This document shows, piece after piece, positions 17,992 to 26,464 of a DNA stretch of 64,000 nt (the first letter of the stretch is position 1; each line of letters opens with the position of its first letter). This stretch comes from Clostridia bacterium (GTDB taxonomy: Bacteria > Bacillota > Clostridia > Christensenellales > Aristaeellaceae), in the NCBI GenBank assembly GCA_017501255.1, contig JAFVXE010000014.1, positions 62,001-126,000 of the forward strand. The letters are read 5' to 3'. A program made the position numbers and the translations under genes. The notes under the pieces are model-generated. The model saw only the letters and a program-made list of their open reading frames with translations. It did not search any database and was not told where the DNA came from.

Positions 17992-19197
17992 ATGACAGCG
18001 ATTTTGTTGAAAGAAGCTGCGGAAGTAAAAGAACAGCTCATCAAGCACCGCAGGTATCTGCACCAGAATGCAGAAGTGGGCTTTGAACTCTCAAATACAT
18101 TGGCATATGTGACAAAAACACTTCAAGAGATGGGGTATGAACCTCATAAGGTTGGCAAATGCGGCGTTGTGGCAACCATTGGCTCTGGGGAACCGGTTGT
18201 TCTGCTTCGTGCAGATATGGATGCATTACCCTTGCAGGAAGAATCCGGGCTGCCATTTGCCAGCAAAAATGGCAATGCTCACGCCTGCGGACATGATCTG
18301 CATACCACGATGCTGCTGGGGGCAGCTATGCTTCTGAAAAAACATGAATCGGATTTGAAAGGTACCGTTCAATTGATGTTTCAACCCGCAGAGGAGCCTT
18401 TGGCCGGAGCTTCAGATATGATTGCGGCTGGACTTCTGGAAGAGCTCAAGCCGCAATCAGCTATGATGATCCATGTGATGAAGATGAGCGGAATGAAACC
18501 CGGTACAGTGGTGGTTGCGCCTGCGGGGGTCAGTGCCCCGGCAGCGGATATGTTTGAGATTCGTATTCAGGGAAAAGGGTGTCATGGCGCTATGCCGCAT
18601 CATGGCGTGGATACCATCAATGTGGGAGCGCATCTGGTTTTGGCATTGCAGGCGATCTCTGCAAGAGAACTGGGTATGAATGATGCCCACGCCCTGACCA
18701 TCGCCTCCTTCCAGGCAGGAGAGGCAACCAATGTAATGCCTGATCAGGCCATTCTGAAAGGCAGCGTGCGCAGCTATGATTTGAAAACCCAGCAATTCCT
18801 CAGAAAGCGCATTGAAGAAATCGCTCAGTCAACAGCCCAGACGTTCAGAGCATCTGCAAAGGTTCACTGGCTCAACGGTTGTCCAACGCTGGTCAACGAG
18901 CCAAAACTGGTAACAGAAGCTGAAAAATGGTTATCGGAAACACTTGGTAAGGATCATGTTCTCACTGCCGATCAATTGAGTGGCGGTAATGCACGTTCCG
19001 TTGGCTCAGAGGATTTTTCCTATATCAGTCAGCGCATACCTTCTCTGATGCTGGCAATGGCTGCCGGTGGTATGTCCGACCTGCCTTTGCATCATCCCAA
19101 AATTGTTTTCAACGAAGAAGCATTGCCATATGGTGCTGCTGCTTATGCAGGATTTGCCTTGGAGCAAATGAGGATTAGCCAGCAAACAATTGAATGA
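17992..19197 (+). CDS. M20 family amidohydrolase (N-acyl-amino-acid deacylase type)
   Basis: A 401-residue metal-dependent amidohydrolase of the M20D group (HipO/ThrZ-like). Visible motifs are HRRYLHQNAEVGFEL at the N-terminus, ACGHDLHTTMLLGA with the first metal ligands, QPAEEPLAGA with the catalytic glutamate, GCHGAMPHHGVDTI in the dimerisation domain and SEDFSYISQRIPS near the C-terminus. No signal peptide, so cytosolic. The start at 17992 is chosen over 17962 for the GAAGGAGGAAG just before it. Substrate could be an N-acetyl or N-aroyl amino acid, or N-acetyl-diaminopimelate, not decidable here. It stands alone between two terminators/promoters. Confidence 0.9.
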   Translation: MTAILLKEAAEVKEQLIKHRRYLHQNAEVGFELSNTLAYVTKTLQEMGYEPHKVGKCGVVATIGSGEPVVLLRADMDALPLQEESGLPFASKNGNAHACGHDLHTTMLLGAAMLLKKHESDLKGTVQLMFQPAEEPLAGASDMIAAGLLEELKPQSAMMIHVMKMSGMKPGTVVVAPAGVSAPAADMFEIRIQGKGCHGAMPHHGVDTINVGAHLVLALQAISARELGMNDAHALTIASFQAGEATNVMPDQAILKGSVRSYDLKTQQFLRKRIEEIAQSTAQTFRASAKVHWLNGCPTLVNEPKLVTEAEKWLSETLGKDHVLTADQLSGGNARSVGSEDFSYISQRIPSLMLAMAAGGMSDLPLHHPKIVFNEEALPYGAAAYAGFALEQMRISQQTIE

Positions 19198-19248
19198 GCA
19201 TTCTGTCAGAATCGGTAGAAATAACGGACATTTTTTATTCTAATACTC

Positions 19249-19276
19249 TTGTTATTCATAAAATATATGATATAAT
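19249..19276 (+). promoter_or_regulatory. Promoter of the putative glycoside hydrolase gene
   Basis: TTGTTA (19249-19254), a 16-base spacer and TATAAT (19271-19276) preceded by TGA form an extended -10 promoter, 45 bases upstream of the start. Confidence 0.6.
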
Positions 19277-19321
19277 GCAGCCAACATCCCCTCACAATTA
19301 CATATCAGGAGGATTCTGGCG

Positions 19322-21100
19322 ATGGGAAATTATCGTAATTTCAAGCTGGTTGTATATTTTGTGGCTCACGGAACCGCAAGAGAGACCCGGGAAAAACTGC
19401 AAGAGGAATTGGCATTCTTTCAACGCCATATGCGGCTTGATAAAGTGTATCTGGAGCCTTTCCGCTCCGGTGAGTTTGCCTCGCCTGAGCAGGTGGAGCT
19501 CTGCCGTGCTGTATTCGAAGAAAATGGCATAGAAGTGGCAGGCGGTATCACCACCACCATCAATACCCCTGATGGCGACAGCCCCAAGCAGCGCCTGTTT
19601 GACACCTTCTGCTACAACGATCCCAAAATGGTGGAGAAACTCAAGGAAGTATGCGCCTATTTAGGCAAAACCTTCAATGAGTTCATTATTGATGATTTCT
19701 TCTTTACCAACTGTACCTGCGATGCCTGCCGTGCCGGACGCGATGCCTACAACGCAGAACACGGCATCACTGACGGCAGCTGGCAGGAATACCGTCTTGA
19801 CCTGATGCAGAAAGTCAGCCAGGAATACGTGATCGGACCTGCCAAAGCGGCCAATCCCAATGTGCAGATTACCATCAAATACCCCAACTGGGCCGAAAGC
19901 TATCAGGAAACCGGCTACAATCCTGCCCAGCAGCGCAAGGTGTTCGACAATGTATATACCGGCACCGAAACCCGCGACTATGTGACAACCGATCAGCACT
20001 TGCCCCGTTATCTGAGCTACAGCTTGATGACCTACTTTGAAAATATGTGGCCTGGACACAATGGCGGCGGCTGGTTTGATCCCTTTGACCTGCACATTAT
20101 GGAACAGTATCTGGAACAGGCCTATCTGACGGCTTTCTCCAAGCCCAAGGAACTGATGATGTTCTGTTTCCAGGCGTTGGTGAATACCATGCGGGTCCCC
20201 GCCCTTGGTTTCCAGCTGGATAAGCTGGACGAAACGCTGGATTATGCAGGAAATCCCGTTGGTATCAACTGTTACCTGCCGGACAACAGCCAGGGCGAGG
20301 ACAATATTCAGGATTTCCTTGGCATGGTTGGTTTCCCCATCGTTTGCACACCTTATTTCCCGGAAAAAGCGCCTGTCATTCTTCTGACCCGGGCCTCTGC
20401 CTACGATCCGGAAATTGTGGAAAAACTGGAGAAATATGTAGCGGATGGCGGCAAAGCAATCGTCACCAATGGTTTTGTGGAAGCCACCAGCCAGCGGGGA
20501 ATTCATCGGATTACCTCCATCCGGATGCGTGGCCGCCGGATCAGCGGCAGGGATTACCGCCTGGAAAGCATGGAGCGCAACGGACGCACTCAGCTTACCT
20601 TCCCTCACGGCAGAGAAGAGATCACAGTGCCGGTGGCAGAATTCCGCAACAATGCCACCTGGGCACTGGCTAAGGTGGGAAGCGGTCAGGAAAGCTATGG
20701 TATCCTGCTGAAAGATACCTACGGTAAAGGCCAGATGTACACCCTTACGGTGCCGGATTGCTTCCCAGATGTATACAAGCTGCCCAGAGAGGTGCTGACC
20801 CGTCTCCATGCAGAATTCCCTGTGAATGGGGTTTATCTGGAAGCGGATGCTCAGACCAGCCTGTTCATGTATGATAATGACAGCTTTATTCTCTATCCTT
20901 ACGTAGAGTGGGGCGCACAGCCAGCGCTGGCCCGGATTCATGTAAAGGGTGAGGCGAATGCCCTTGTGGCTCCCACCAGAAAAGACCGCCGTGGCGATAC
21001 GCTGTATATTGAACCGCTGTACACCACGGAGGATGAAACGGTATTCGAACTCTATACCATGCCCGGTGAGTATGTGATTTATCAGATTCAGCGGGATTGA
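19322..21100 (+). CDS. Putative glycoside hydrolase-like protein, family not recognised
   Basis: A 592-residue protein without signal peptide. The N-terminal half (about 1-310) has the strand-helix spacing of a TIM barrel, with FNEFIIDDFFFTNCTCDACR (about 118-137) carrying adjacent acids and a CxCxxC cluster. The middle (about 320-400, with PVILLTRASAYDP and LEKYVADGGKAIVTNGF) resembles the glutamine-amidotransferase-like domain found behind the barrel in GH42-type enzymes, and the C-terminus looks beta-rich. This architecture suggests a carbohydrate-active enzyme, but I cannot name the family or the catalytic residues with confidence. AGGAGG precedes the start. It has its own promoter and a terminator shared with the convergent SPL gene. 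Confidence 0.6.
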   Translation: MGNYRNFKLVVYFVAHGTARETREKLQEELAFFQRHMRLDKVYLEPFRSGEFASPEQVELCRAVFEENGIEVAGGITTTINTPDGDSPKQRLFDTFCYNDPKMVEKLKEVCAYLGKTFNEFIIDDFFFTNCTCDACRAGRDAYNAEHGITDGSWQEYRLDLMQKVSQEYVIGPAKAANPNVQITIKYPNWAESYQETGYNPAQQRKVFDNVYTGTETRDYVTTDQHLPRYLSYSLMTYFENMWPGHNGGGWFDPFDLHIMEQYLEQAYLTAFSKPKELMMFCFQALVNTMRVPALGFQLDKLDETLDYAGNPVGINCYLPDNSQGEDNIQDFLGMVGFPIVCTPYFPEKAPVILLTRASAYDPEIVEKLEKYVADGGKAIVTNGFVEATSQRGIHRITSIRMRGRRISGRDYRLESMERNGRTQLTFPHGREEITVPVAEFRNNATWALAKVGSGQESYGILLKDTYGKGQMYTLTVPDCFPDVYKLPREVLTRLHAEFPVNGVYLEADAQTSLFMYDNDSFILYPYVEWGAQPALARIHVKGEANALVAPTRKDRRGDTLYIEPLYTTEDETVFELYTMPGEYVIYQIQRD

Positions 21101-21112
21101 TGCATCAAAGGA

Positions 21113-21150
21113 AAGGCGAACAGCTCAGAACATCCTGAGTTGTTCGCCTT
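21113..21150. terminator. Bidirectional terminator overlapping a coding end
   Basis: A 16-bp stem (21113-21128 with 21135-21150, one G-T pair) with a 6-base loop separates convergent genes. The stop codon and last codons of the minus-strand radical SAM gene lie inside the hairpin. Confidence 0.75.
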
Positions 21151-21994
21151 CATTCTTTTCAGGAAATTCATGCAGATAAGCAAATACATCGTCTGTTCGG
21201 TGCATGATATCATGCTTTTGACAGGTATCATTGAGGATACGCATCAATTCGGTGTTGCGATCACTGGTGCATTCGTAGGAAAGACCATACCGCTGGATGT
21301 ATTTCTGCTTGATTCCGGGAAAATGACGGTCAAGCGCCTGATAGAAATACTCCCGGTCGCCTTCCCGCAAGGTAACCCCAAAGCCGAAATGGATGATACC
21401 TTTCACGCCTGCATCAATGCAATACGCCAGAATCCTCTTGAGGTTTTCCGGCGTATCGTTGATGAAGGGAAGAATGGGGGAAAGCCAGACAACGGTTGGA
21501 ATACCAGCCCGTTGGAACTGCTTGAGCGCCTGATAGCGGGCCTTTGTAGTGGATACGGCGGGTTCCAGAATACGGCAAAGGCTTTCGTCAAAGGTGGTCA
21601 GTGTCATTTGAACAACGCATTTTGCCCGTTGGTGAATGGCGCTGAGCAAATCCATATCCCGGAGAATGCGGTCTGATTTGGTTTGGATTGCAACACCAAA
21701 GCCATATCTGTGGATGATCTCCAGACACTGGCGGGTTAATTGCAGTTTTTCTTCACAGTGCATATAGGGGTCGCACATGGAGCCTGTTCCAATCATACAG
21801 CGCTTCCGTTTTCTGCGCAGGGCATCCTCCAACAATTGCGGCGCATTCTGCTTTACTTCAATATCTTCAAAATCGTGGTCGATATGATAGCATACACTGC
21901 GGCTGTCACAATAGATACAGCCGTGGGTGCAGCCACGGTACAGATTCATGCCATTGGTGGAAGAAAGAAGCCCTTTGGCATTTACGAAGTGCAT
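21125..21994 (-). CDS. SPL-family radical SAM protein
   Basis: A 289-residue radical SAM protein of the spore-photoproduct-lyase-like (Rv2578c-type) group. The iron-sulfur site CTHGCIYC (about residues 22-29, CxxxCxxC) follows GMNLYRG, and GTGSMCDPYM and VQMTLTTFDESL match the group. It lacks the C-terminal photoproduct-binding elements of true SplB as far as I can see, so DNA photoproduct repair is not established. The ATG at 21994 is preceded by AGGAGG. It lies 52 bases downstream of the TPR gene, with a terminator filling that gap, so its expression may depend on read-through. It is downstream of the mrfAB repair genes, which makes a repair role tempting but unproven. Confidence 0.85.
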   Translation of the reverse strand: MHFVNAKGLLSSTNGMNLYRGCTHGCIYCDSRSVCYHIDHDFEDIEVKQNAPQLLEDALRRKRKRCMIGTGSMCDPYMHCEEKLQLTRQCLEIIHRYGFGVAIQTKSDRILRDMDLLSAIHQRAKCVVQMTLTTFDESLCRILEPAVSTTKARYQALKQFQRAGIPTVVWLSPILPFINDTPENLKRILAYCIDAGVKGIIHFGFGVTLREGDREYFYQALDRHFPGIKQKYIQRYGLSYECTSDRNTELMRILNDTCQKHDIMHRTDDVFAYLHEFPEKNEGEQLRMF

Positions 21995-22012
21995 AATTCC
22001 TCCTAAAAACGA

Positions 22013-22038
22013 ACCCGGATGGCAGACACCATCCGGGT
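22013..22038 (-). terminator. Terminator between TPR gene and radical SAM gene
   Basis: A perfect 10-bp stem (22013-22022 with 22029-22038) and 6-base loop; on the minus strand it is followed by TTCGTTTTT, directly before the ribosome-binding site of the next gene. The layout could allow attenuation. Confidence 0.7.
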
Positions 22039-22046
22039 GATGTACA

Positions 22047-22736
22047 TCAGGCGTTCAGCTGATCCAGCAGAGACTGAACCATTTCTTTGCTGGCGTGGTT
22101 CAGGGGAGAGAAACGGCCTTCCATGGCCTTTTCCAGCTTTTCCTTGGCAGCTTCCTTGTCGCCGGCTTCCAGATCGTACTGAGCCAGGAAGTACAGGGTA
22201 TCGATCTGGCCGGGCTTGATCTCGATGGCTTTGTCGAAGTATTCTTTGGCCTTTTCCTTATCGCCCAGCATACGGTAGTGGATCTGACCCAGATTATCCA
22301 GCGTGATGGCGTCCTCGTCATCGTATTCCATGGCTTCCATGTTGTAAGCCATGGCTTTCTCAACATCACCGGCTTCGATGTACAGATAGCCAAGGGTTTC
22401 GTAGATCATGCCGCTGGGCTGTTTCTGATGCTGGCGTTCCAGCAGATCAATACCCTTTTGTAACTCGCCCATCTTGTAAACGCAGGCAGCATAGTTGACA
22501 AACAGCTGATTTTTCTGGTTGGGGTTCATGGGCATCTTCTGATTTTTCACCAGCATCTCACGGGCTTGCGCATAGTGACCGTTACGAATCAGCAAAACAC
22601 TGTAGGGCAGAAAAATTTGAGGATCCCGGTTTCCTTCATCCATGGCTTGCTGATAGAGTTCCATGGCTTCCTCGAAGCGGCCTTCCTGGTGTGCCTTGCG
22701 TGCTTTCTGCGCTTTGAAAATTGTCATCAGACCCAT
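22047..22736 (-). CDS. Tetratricopeptide repeat protein
   Basis: A 229-residue soluble protein made of five to six tandem TPR units (about residues 10-215). Clear units include GRFEEAMELYQQAMDEG, GDVEKAMAYNMEAMEYD and GDKEKAKEYFDKAIEIK. No membrane segment or extra domain, so it is probably a protein-protein adaptor. AAGGAG precedes the ATG. It follows mrfB on the same strand after 155 bases; MrfB itself ends in TPRs, so the two may act together, although that is only suggested by position. Confidence 0.85.
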   Translation of the reverse strand: MGLMTIFKAQKARKAHQEGRFEEAMELYQQAMDEGNRDPQIFLPYSVLLIRNGHYAQAREMLVKNQKMPMNPNQKNQLFVNYAACVYKMGELQKGIDLLERQHQKQPSGMIYETLGYLYIEAGDVEKAMAYNMEAMEYDDEDAITLDNLGQIHYRMLGDKEKAKEYFDKAIEIKPGQIDTLYFLAQYDLEAGDKEAAKEKLEKAMEGRFSPLNHASKEMVQSLLDQLNA

Positions 22737-22891
22737 AGGTTATCGTTCTCCTTTCGGATAATAGCGGATTGCGTTTGTGCAGCATAGGGGAAAGGCTGCA
22801 AAAATGCGTATCTTCATATATTCGACGGCCATCAGGCAAGTCCTTCCAGAAACAAGGGTGAATCCTGGTGAAAATCAGTTGCTGGTTTGCT

Positions 22892-24052
22892 TTACGTATT
22901 CTGGTTCAGCTTGCGGCGAAGACGTGCGTAACGGTGTTTGAGGGATTCCTGCTTTTCCATGCGTTTTTCATCGTATTCAAGACTTGGTTCTGCCAGTATC
23001 AGCAGTGCCTGACGGGTGTAGTGCAGCGCCTGTTCAGGCTGACGAAGCTGATGTTCGTAGAGCTTTGCCAAGGCCTCGTATGCATAGATGGGATCATCAC
23101 CCCGGCTGAGCATGGCTTTGCAGAGCTTGATGGCGGTATCGGTCTGCCCCTGCCGTTTGGCATGGATGGACATGGCCCGAAAGGCTTCCGCCCGGGTATC
23201 TCCTTTGGCGCACATTCGGTAGCATTTGTTTGCCCGCTGACTGTCGCCGGTTCTCTCGCACATCCGAGCCAAGGAAAGCAAATCCTCGCATTGGACAATT
23301 TCCTCTGGGCGGGCCATCAGCCGACAGAGCTCAAAGTATAGCTGTGCAAGACTGACAATATCCTGACGGTTGTGTTCCAGTACCTTTTCCATCTGAGAAA
23401 AATCCCGATCCTTCAGATACTGAAAATAAGCCTGCGGTACCATGGCGCCGGGCAAATCATCCTCGCGTTCCACGCCCAGCAATTGGTTTTCCAGATTTCC
23501 AAGCGTACATTGGCCAAGCCGCAGTTTCCAGAGCCTGCGGGCAGGATACAGCACATCCGCATGGGTGACAGGAATGCAATCATCGCTCATGCGGTTCATG
23601 ATAAAGCGGTTACGGAGCAGCGGAACATCGAACGTTTTCCCGTTGAATGTGCAGATGATGGGAAAACGTTGCATCCTCGCTGCCAATTGGCGAAGCATCT
23701 CCGGCTCCTGAGGATAATCGTGCATCAGATACTGCTCTACCACAAAGCCTACCCGGGAAAAGTACCCAAGCCCGATTTGAAACGCAATGGTGCCCACACC
23801 TCCGGAAAGACCGGTGGTTTCGGTATCCAGAAAGAGAACATCTTCGGGAGAAACCTTTGCGGGAAAAGCACACTCAAAGACTTTTTCAAGGATATCCGGC
23901 GTGGCAGAACGCCGATCGCAGAATGTTGTGATCGGATACAGGAATTCTTTATGGTACAAGCGGACAGCAGGGGAATGGAGGTCTTCGTTCGTGGTTGGCG
24001 GCTTTTTTCCGGCAGTATCCATCATTCGCAATTTGTTCAGCAGTCCAGCCAT
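22892..24052 (-). CDS. mrfB: DEDD exonuclease with TPR tail, mitomycin repair factor B
   Basis: A 386-residue homologue of B. subtilis YprB/MrfB, the exonuclease partner of the helicase MrfA in mitomycin C adduct repair. The RNase H-like DEDD residues are visible in FLDTETTGLSGGVG (Asp and Glu), FNGKTFDVPLL and NRQDIVSLAQL (about residues 90-235). The C-terminal third (about 255-360) is TPR-like (GDSQRANKCYRMCAKG, AYEALAKLYEHQL). Its ATG overlaps the mrfA stop as ATGA, so the pair is translationally coupled. Length is close to the Bacillus protein. Confidence 0.9.
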   Translation of the reverse strand: MAGLLNKLRMMDTAGKKPPTTNEDLHSPAVRLYHKEFLYPITTFCDRRSATPDILEKVFECAFPAKVSPEDVLFLDTETTGLSGGVGTIAFQIGLGYFSRVGFVVEQYLMHDYPQEPEMLRQLAARMQRFPIICTFNGKTFDVPLLRNRFIMNRMSDDCIPVTHADVLYPARRLWKLRLGQCTLGNLENQLLGVEREDDLPGAMVPQAYFQYLKDRDFSQMEKVLEHNRQDIVSLAQLYFELCRLMARPEEIVQCEDLLSLARMCERTGDSQRANKCYRMCAKGDTRAEAFRAMSIHAKRQGQTDTAIKLCKAMLSRGDDPIYAYEALAKLYEHQLRQPEQALHYTRQALLILAEPSLEYDEKRMEKQESLKHRYARLRRKLNQNT

Positions 24053-26343
24053 CAGGAAAGCAACTCCTTTAGTACGGCGATTGCCCGCTGTTTGCCCCCT
24101 TCGCCAATTTCAGCCAGTGGTCCGGCGCAAGCAGGACAGCCATCTTCGCATCCGCAGCCCGTAGCGACCTTCAACGCTTCTTCCAGCAGCATTTCCTGCA
24201 TCTGATAAGCCTTTTCGCTAAGACCGACGCCGCCGGGATAGGAATCATAAAGGAAAATGGTGGGTTTGTCGGTAATCGGTGCTTTTACCTGATACACCAC
24301 ACGCACATCATGGGGCGCGCACATCAAATACAGGGGAGCAACAATTCCCAGCAGATTGCTGATAGCCACCAGCGCTCCCTGCAAGTCATCGTTGCTGTAT
24401 CTGAATGCAAGGGAATCCGGGATGGTCCACCACATACCGGTGGTATGCATATCCGTCTGAGGCAGGCGCACAACGCCGAAGCCCAGGGTTTCATGGGTAT
24501 CCAGCTTCATCTTTTTGAAGATCTTGACAATGGTGCTCACCCGCAGTTCGCCAAGGGTCAGGGTTACATTGTTGGGCAGCTGCTTCTGTTCCAGATCATC
24601 CAGAATGTGCAGGCTTACATTCAAATCCGCATCGGTATAGTAGTCCACATCCACAGCACGGATATAGGCTTTGCAGGCATCATAATCCAGCTTTTCCACC
24701 TGATACTGCCTGGCTTCGTGCATATAGATGGCGTTTTCATGCAGCAGCATGGGTACTGTGAAGTGATCCATTTCGCCAATAACCCGGTGATGGGCTGGGT
24801 TGGTGATATCGATGATAATGTAGTTTTCGGAGGTGGCGCTGCGCAGACTGATCTCGCCGGAAGGCAGTTCCTCCTCCATCCAGTAGTACTTGTCATCCAG
24901 ATGCCGAAGAATATTGTTCTCCGTCAGATATTCAAGGAACTGATCGGTATCCTTTACATTGCCGAAGTTTTCGCCATCTTCAAAGGGTAATTCGTAGGCG
25001 GAACATTTCAGATGAGAAGTGAGAACATACAGGTTATCCGGCTGCACTAAAGCGTGCTCCGGAGAAGCGTTGAAGAAATAATCCGGGTTCTCGATGATGT
25101 ATTGGTCAAGGGCAGCAGAGGAAGCCACCATGATGGTCAAAGCAGTTTCTTTGCGCCGCCCTGCACGGCCTGCCTGCTGCCATGTGCTGGCAATGGTGCC
25201 GGGATAGCCGCACAGCACACAAGCAGACAGGGAGCCAATATCAATGCCTAATTCCAGCGCATTGGTGGATATGACCATATCCACTTCGCCTGCCCGGAGC
25301 CCACGTTCGATCTCATGGCGTTCGCCGGGCAAATAGCCGCCACGGTAGCCACGCACACGGCCGGAGAAGCCATAGGCATCCTTGACGCAGTCCTTCATAT
25401 AGCGGGTCATGATTTCCACCTGAATTCTGCTTTTGCAAAAAACAATGGTGGGGATGCCGTTGCTCAGCAGTTTTTCCGATACCCGGCGCACTTCCGGCAC
25501 AACGCCTCTGCGGATACCAAGGGGCTTATTGACTACTGGCGGGTTATAGAAAACAAAGTGACGTTCACCCATGGGAGCGCCGTTGTTGGTGACCGCTTCA
25601 ATGGAGCGCCCGGTCAGCGCAGTGGCAAGCTCTGCCGGATTGGCAATGGTTGCGCTGCAAAGGATGAACTGGGGATGGCTGCCGTAAAAGGCGCAAAGGC
25701 GGATCAGACGGCGCAGCACATTGGCCAGATGGCTGCCGAAAATGCCCCGGTAGGTATGAATTTCGTCGATGACGATGTATTTCAGGTTTTCAAACAGCTT
25801 GACCCATTTGGTATGGTGAGGGAGAATATTGGCATGAAGCATATCCGGGTTGGTAACCACGATATGTCCGGCCTGACGAATGGCTTTGCGGGCGGCACCC
25901 TGGGTATCGCCGTCATAGGTATATGCTTTGATATCCACGCCAAGTTCTTCAATCATGCTGTACAGTCCGCTGACTTGATCGGCGCTGAGCGCTTTGGTGG
26001 GGAACAGGTACAAAGCACGGGAATCCGGGTTGTTCAGAATGGCGGATACAACCGGCAGATTGTAGCACATGGTTTTGCCGCTGGCGGTAGGGGTGACAAC
26101 CACATAATCCTTGCCTTGGGAGGCCAGCTGGAAGCATTCCGCCTGATGGGTATAGAGGCGGTAAATGCCCCGCTTCTGGAGTACGGTTTTGATTCGGGCA
26201 TCCATCGCATCGGGGAAATCGGCATATTGGCCTTCGGTGGCAGGCAGCGTGCGCCACTCGGTGACACAATCCATAAAAGACCTGTCCTGTTTCAGGGTTG
26301 TAATCAATTGATCCAGATTCATATGGTCATCGCTGCCCTTCAT
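24052..26343 (-). CDS. mrfA: DEAD/DEAH-box helicase with DUF1998, mitomycin repair factor A
   Basis: A 763-residue superfamily-2 helicase, homologue of B. subtilis YprA/MrfA and related to fungal Hrq1. Motif I is TPTASGKT (about 84-91), motif II is DEIH in YIVIDEIHTYRG, and motif VI is QQAGRAGRR. The C-terminal DUF1998 region ends in CGCEDGCPACAG, a four-cysteine metal site. It acts with MrfB to excise mitomycin-induced lesions independently of UvrABC (known for Bacillus). The ATG at 26343 has no strong Shine-Dalgarno; an ATG at 26322 is an alternative. A promoter and a LexA-like box lie immediately upstream. Confidence 0.93.
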   Translation of the reverse strand: MKGSDDHMNLDQLITTLKQDRSFMDCVTEWRTLPATEGQYADFPDAMDARIKTVLQKRGIYRLYTHQAECFQLASQGKDYVVVTPTASGKTMCYNLPVVSAILNNPDSRALYLFPTKALSADQVSGLYSMIEELGVDIKAYTYDGDTQGAARKAIRQAGHIVVTNPDMLHANILPHHTKWVKLFENLKYIVIDEIHTYRGIFGSHLANVLRRLIRLCAFYGSHPQFILCSATIANPAELATALTGRSIEAVTNNGAPMGERHFVFYNPPVVNKPLGIRRGVVPEVRRVSEKLLSNGIPTIVFCKSRIQVEIMTRYMKDCVKDAYGFSGRVRGYRGGYLPGERHEIERGLRAGEVDMVISTNALELGIDIGSLSACVLCGYPGTIASTWQQAGRAGRRKETALTIMVASSAALDQYIIENPDYFFNASPEHALVQPDNLYVLTSHLKCSAYELPFEDGENFGNVKDTDQFLEYLTENNILRHLDDKYYWMEEELPSGEISLRSATSENYIIIDITNPAHHRVIGEMDHFTVPMLLHENAIYMHEARQYQVEKLDYDACKAYIRAVDVDYYTDADLNVSLHILDDLEQKQLPNNVTLTLGELRVSTIVKIFKKMKLDTHETLGFGVVRLPQTDMHTTGMWWTIPDSLAFRYSNDDLQGALVAISNLLGIVAPLYLMCAPHDVRVVYQVKAPITDKPTIFLYDSYPGGVGLSEKAYQMQEMLLEEALKVATGCGCEDGCPACAGPLAEIGEGGKQRAIAVLKELLS

Positions 26344-26356
26344 TCAAAATCAAAAG

Positions 26357-26370
26357 CGAACATTTGTACG
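26357..26370 (-). promoter_or_regulatory. Candidate LexA (DinR) box
   Basis: CGAACATTTGTACG matches 12 of 14 positions of the Firmicute LexA consensus CGAACRNRYGTTYG. It spans roughly +2 to +15 of the predicted mrfA transcript, a place where a repressor would block transcription. Prediction only. Confidence 0.45.
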
Positions 26371-26377
26371 CAGTACC

Positions 26378-26406
26378 ATTATAGCAGGTATGGATAGGGG
26401 AAGCAA
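26378..26406 (-). promoter_or_regulatory. Promoter of mrfAB
   Basis: On the minus strand TTGCTT (26401-26406) is followed after exactly 17 bases by a perfect TATAAT (26378-26383). The predicted start of transcription is near 26371. Confidence 0.65.
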
Positions 26407-26425
26407 GAGGGAAGATGAATGCAAA

Positions 26426-26457
26426 ACAGCAAGACCAGCCCAAGGCAGTCTTGCTGT
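26426..26457 (-). terminator. Terminator of the ctsR-clpC operon
   Basis: A perfect 10-bp stem (26426-26435 with 26448-26457); on the minus strand it is followed by TTTGC. It lies 8 bases after the clpC stop and within about 20 bases of the mrfA -35 element. Confidence 0.7.
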
Positions 26458-26464
26458 AAGAGAA

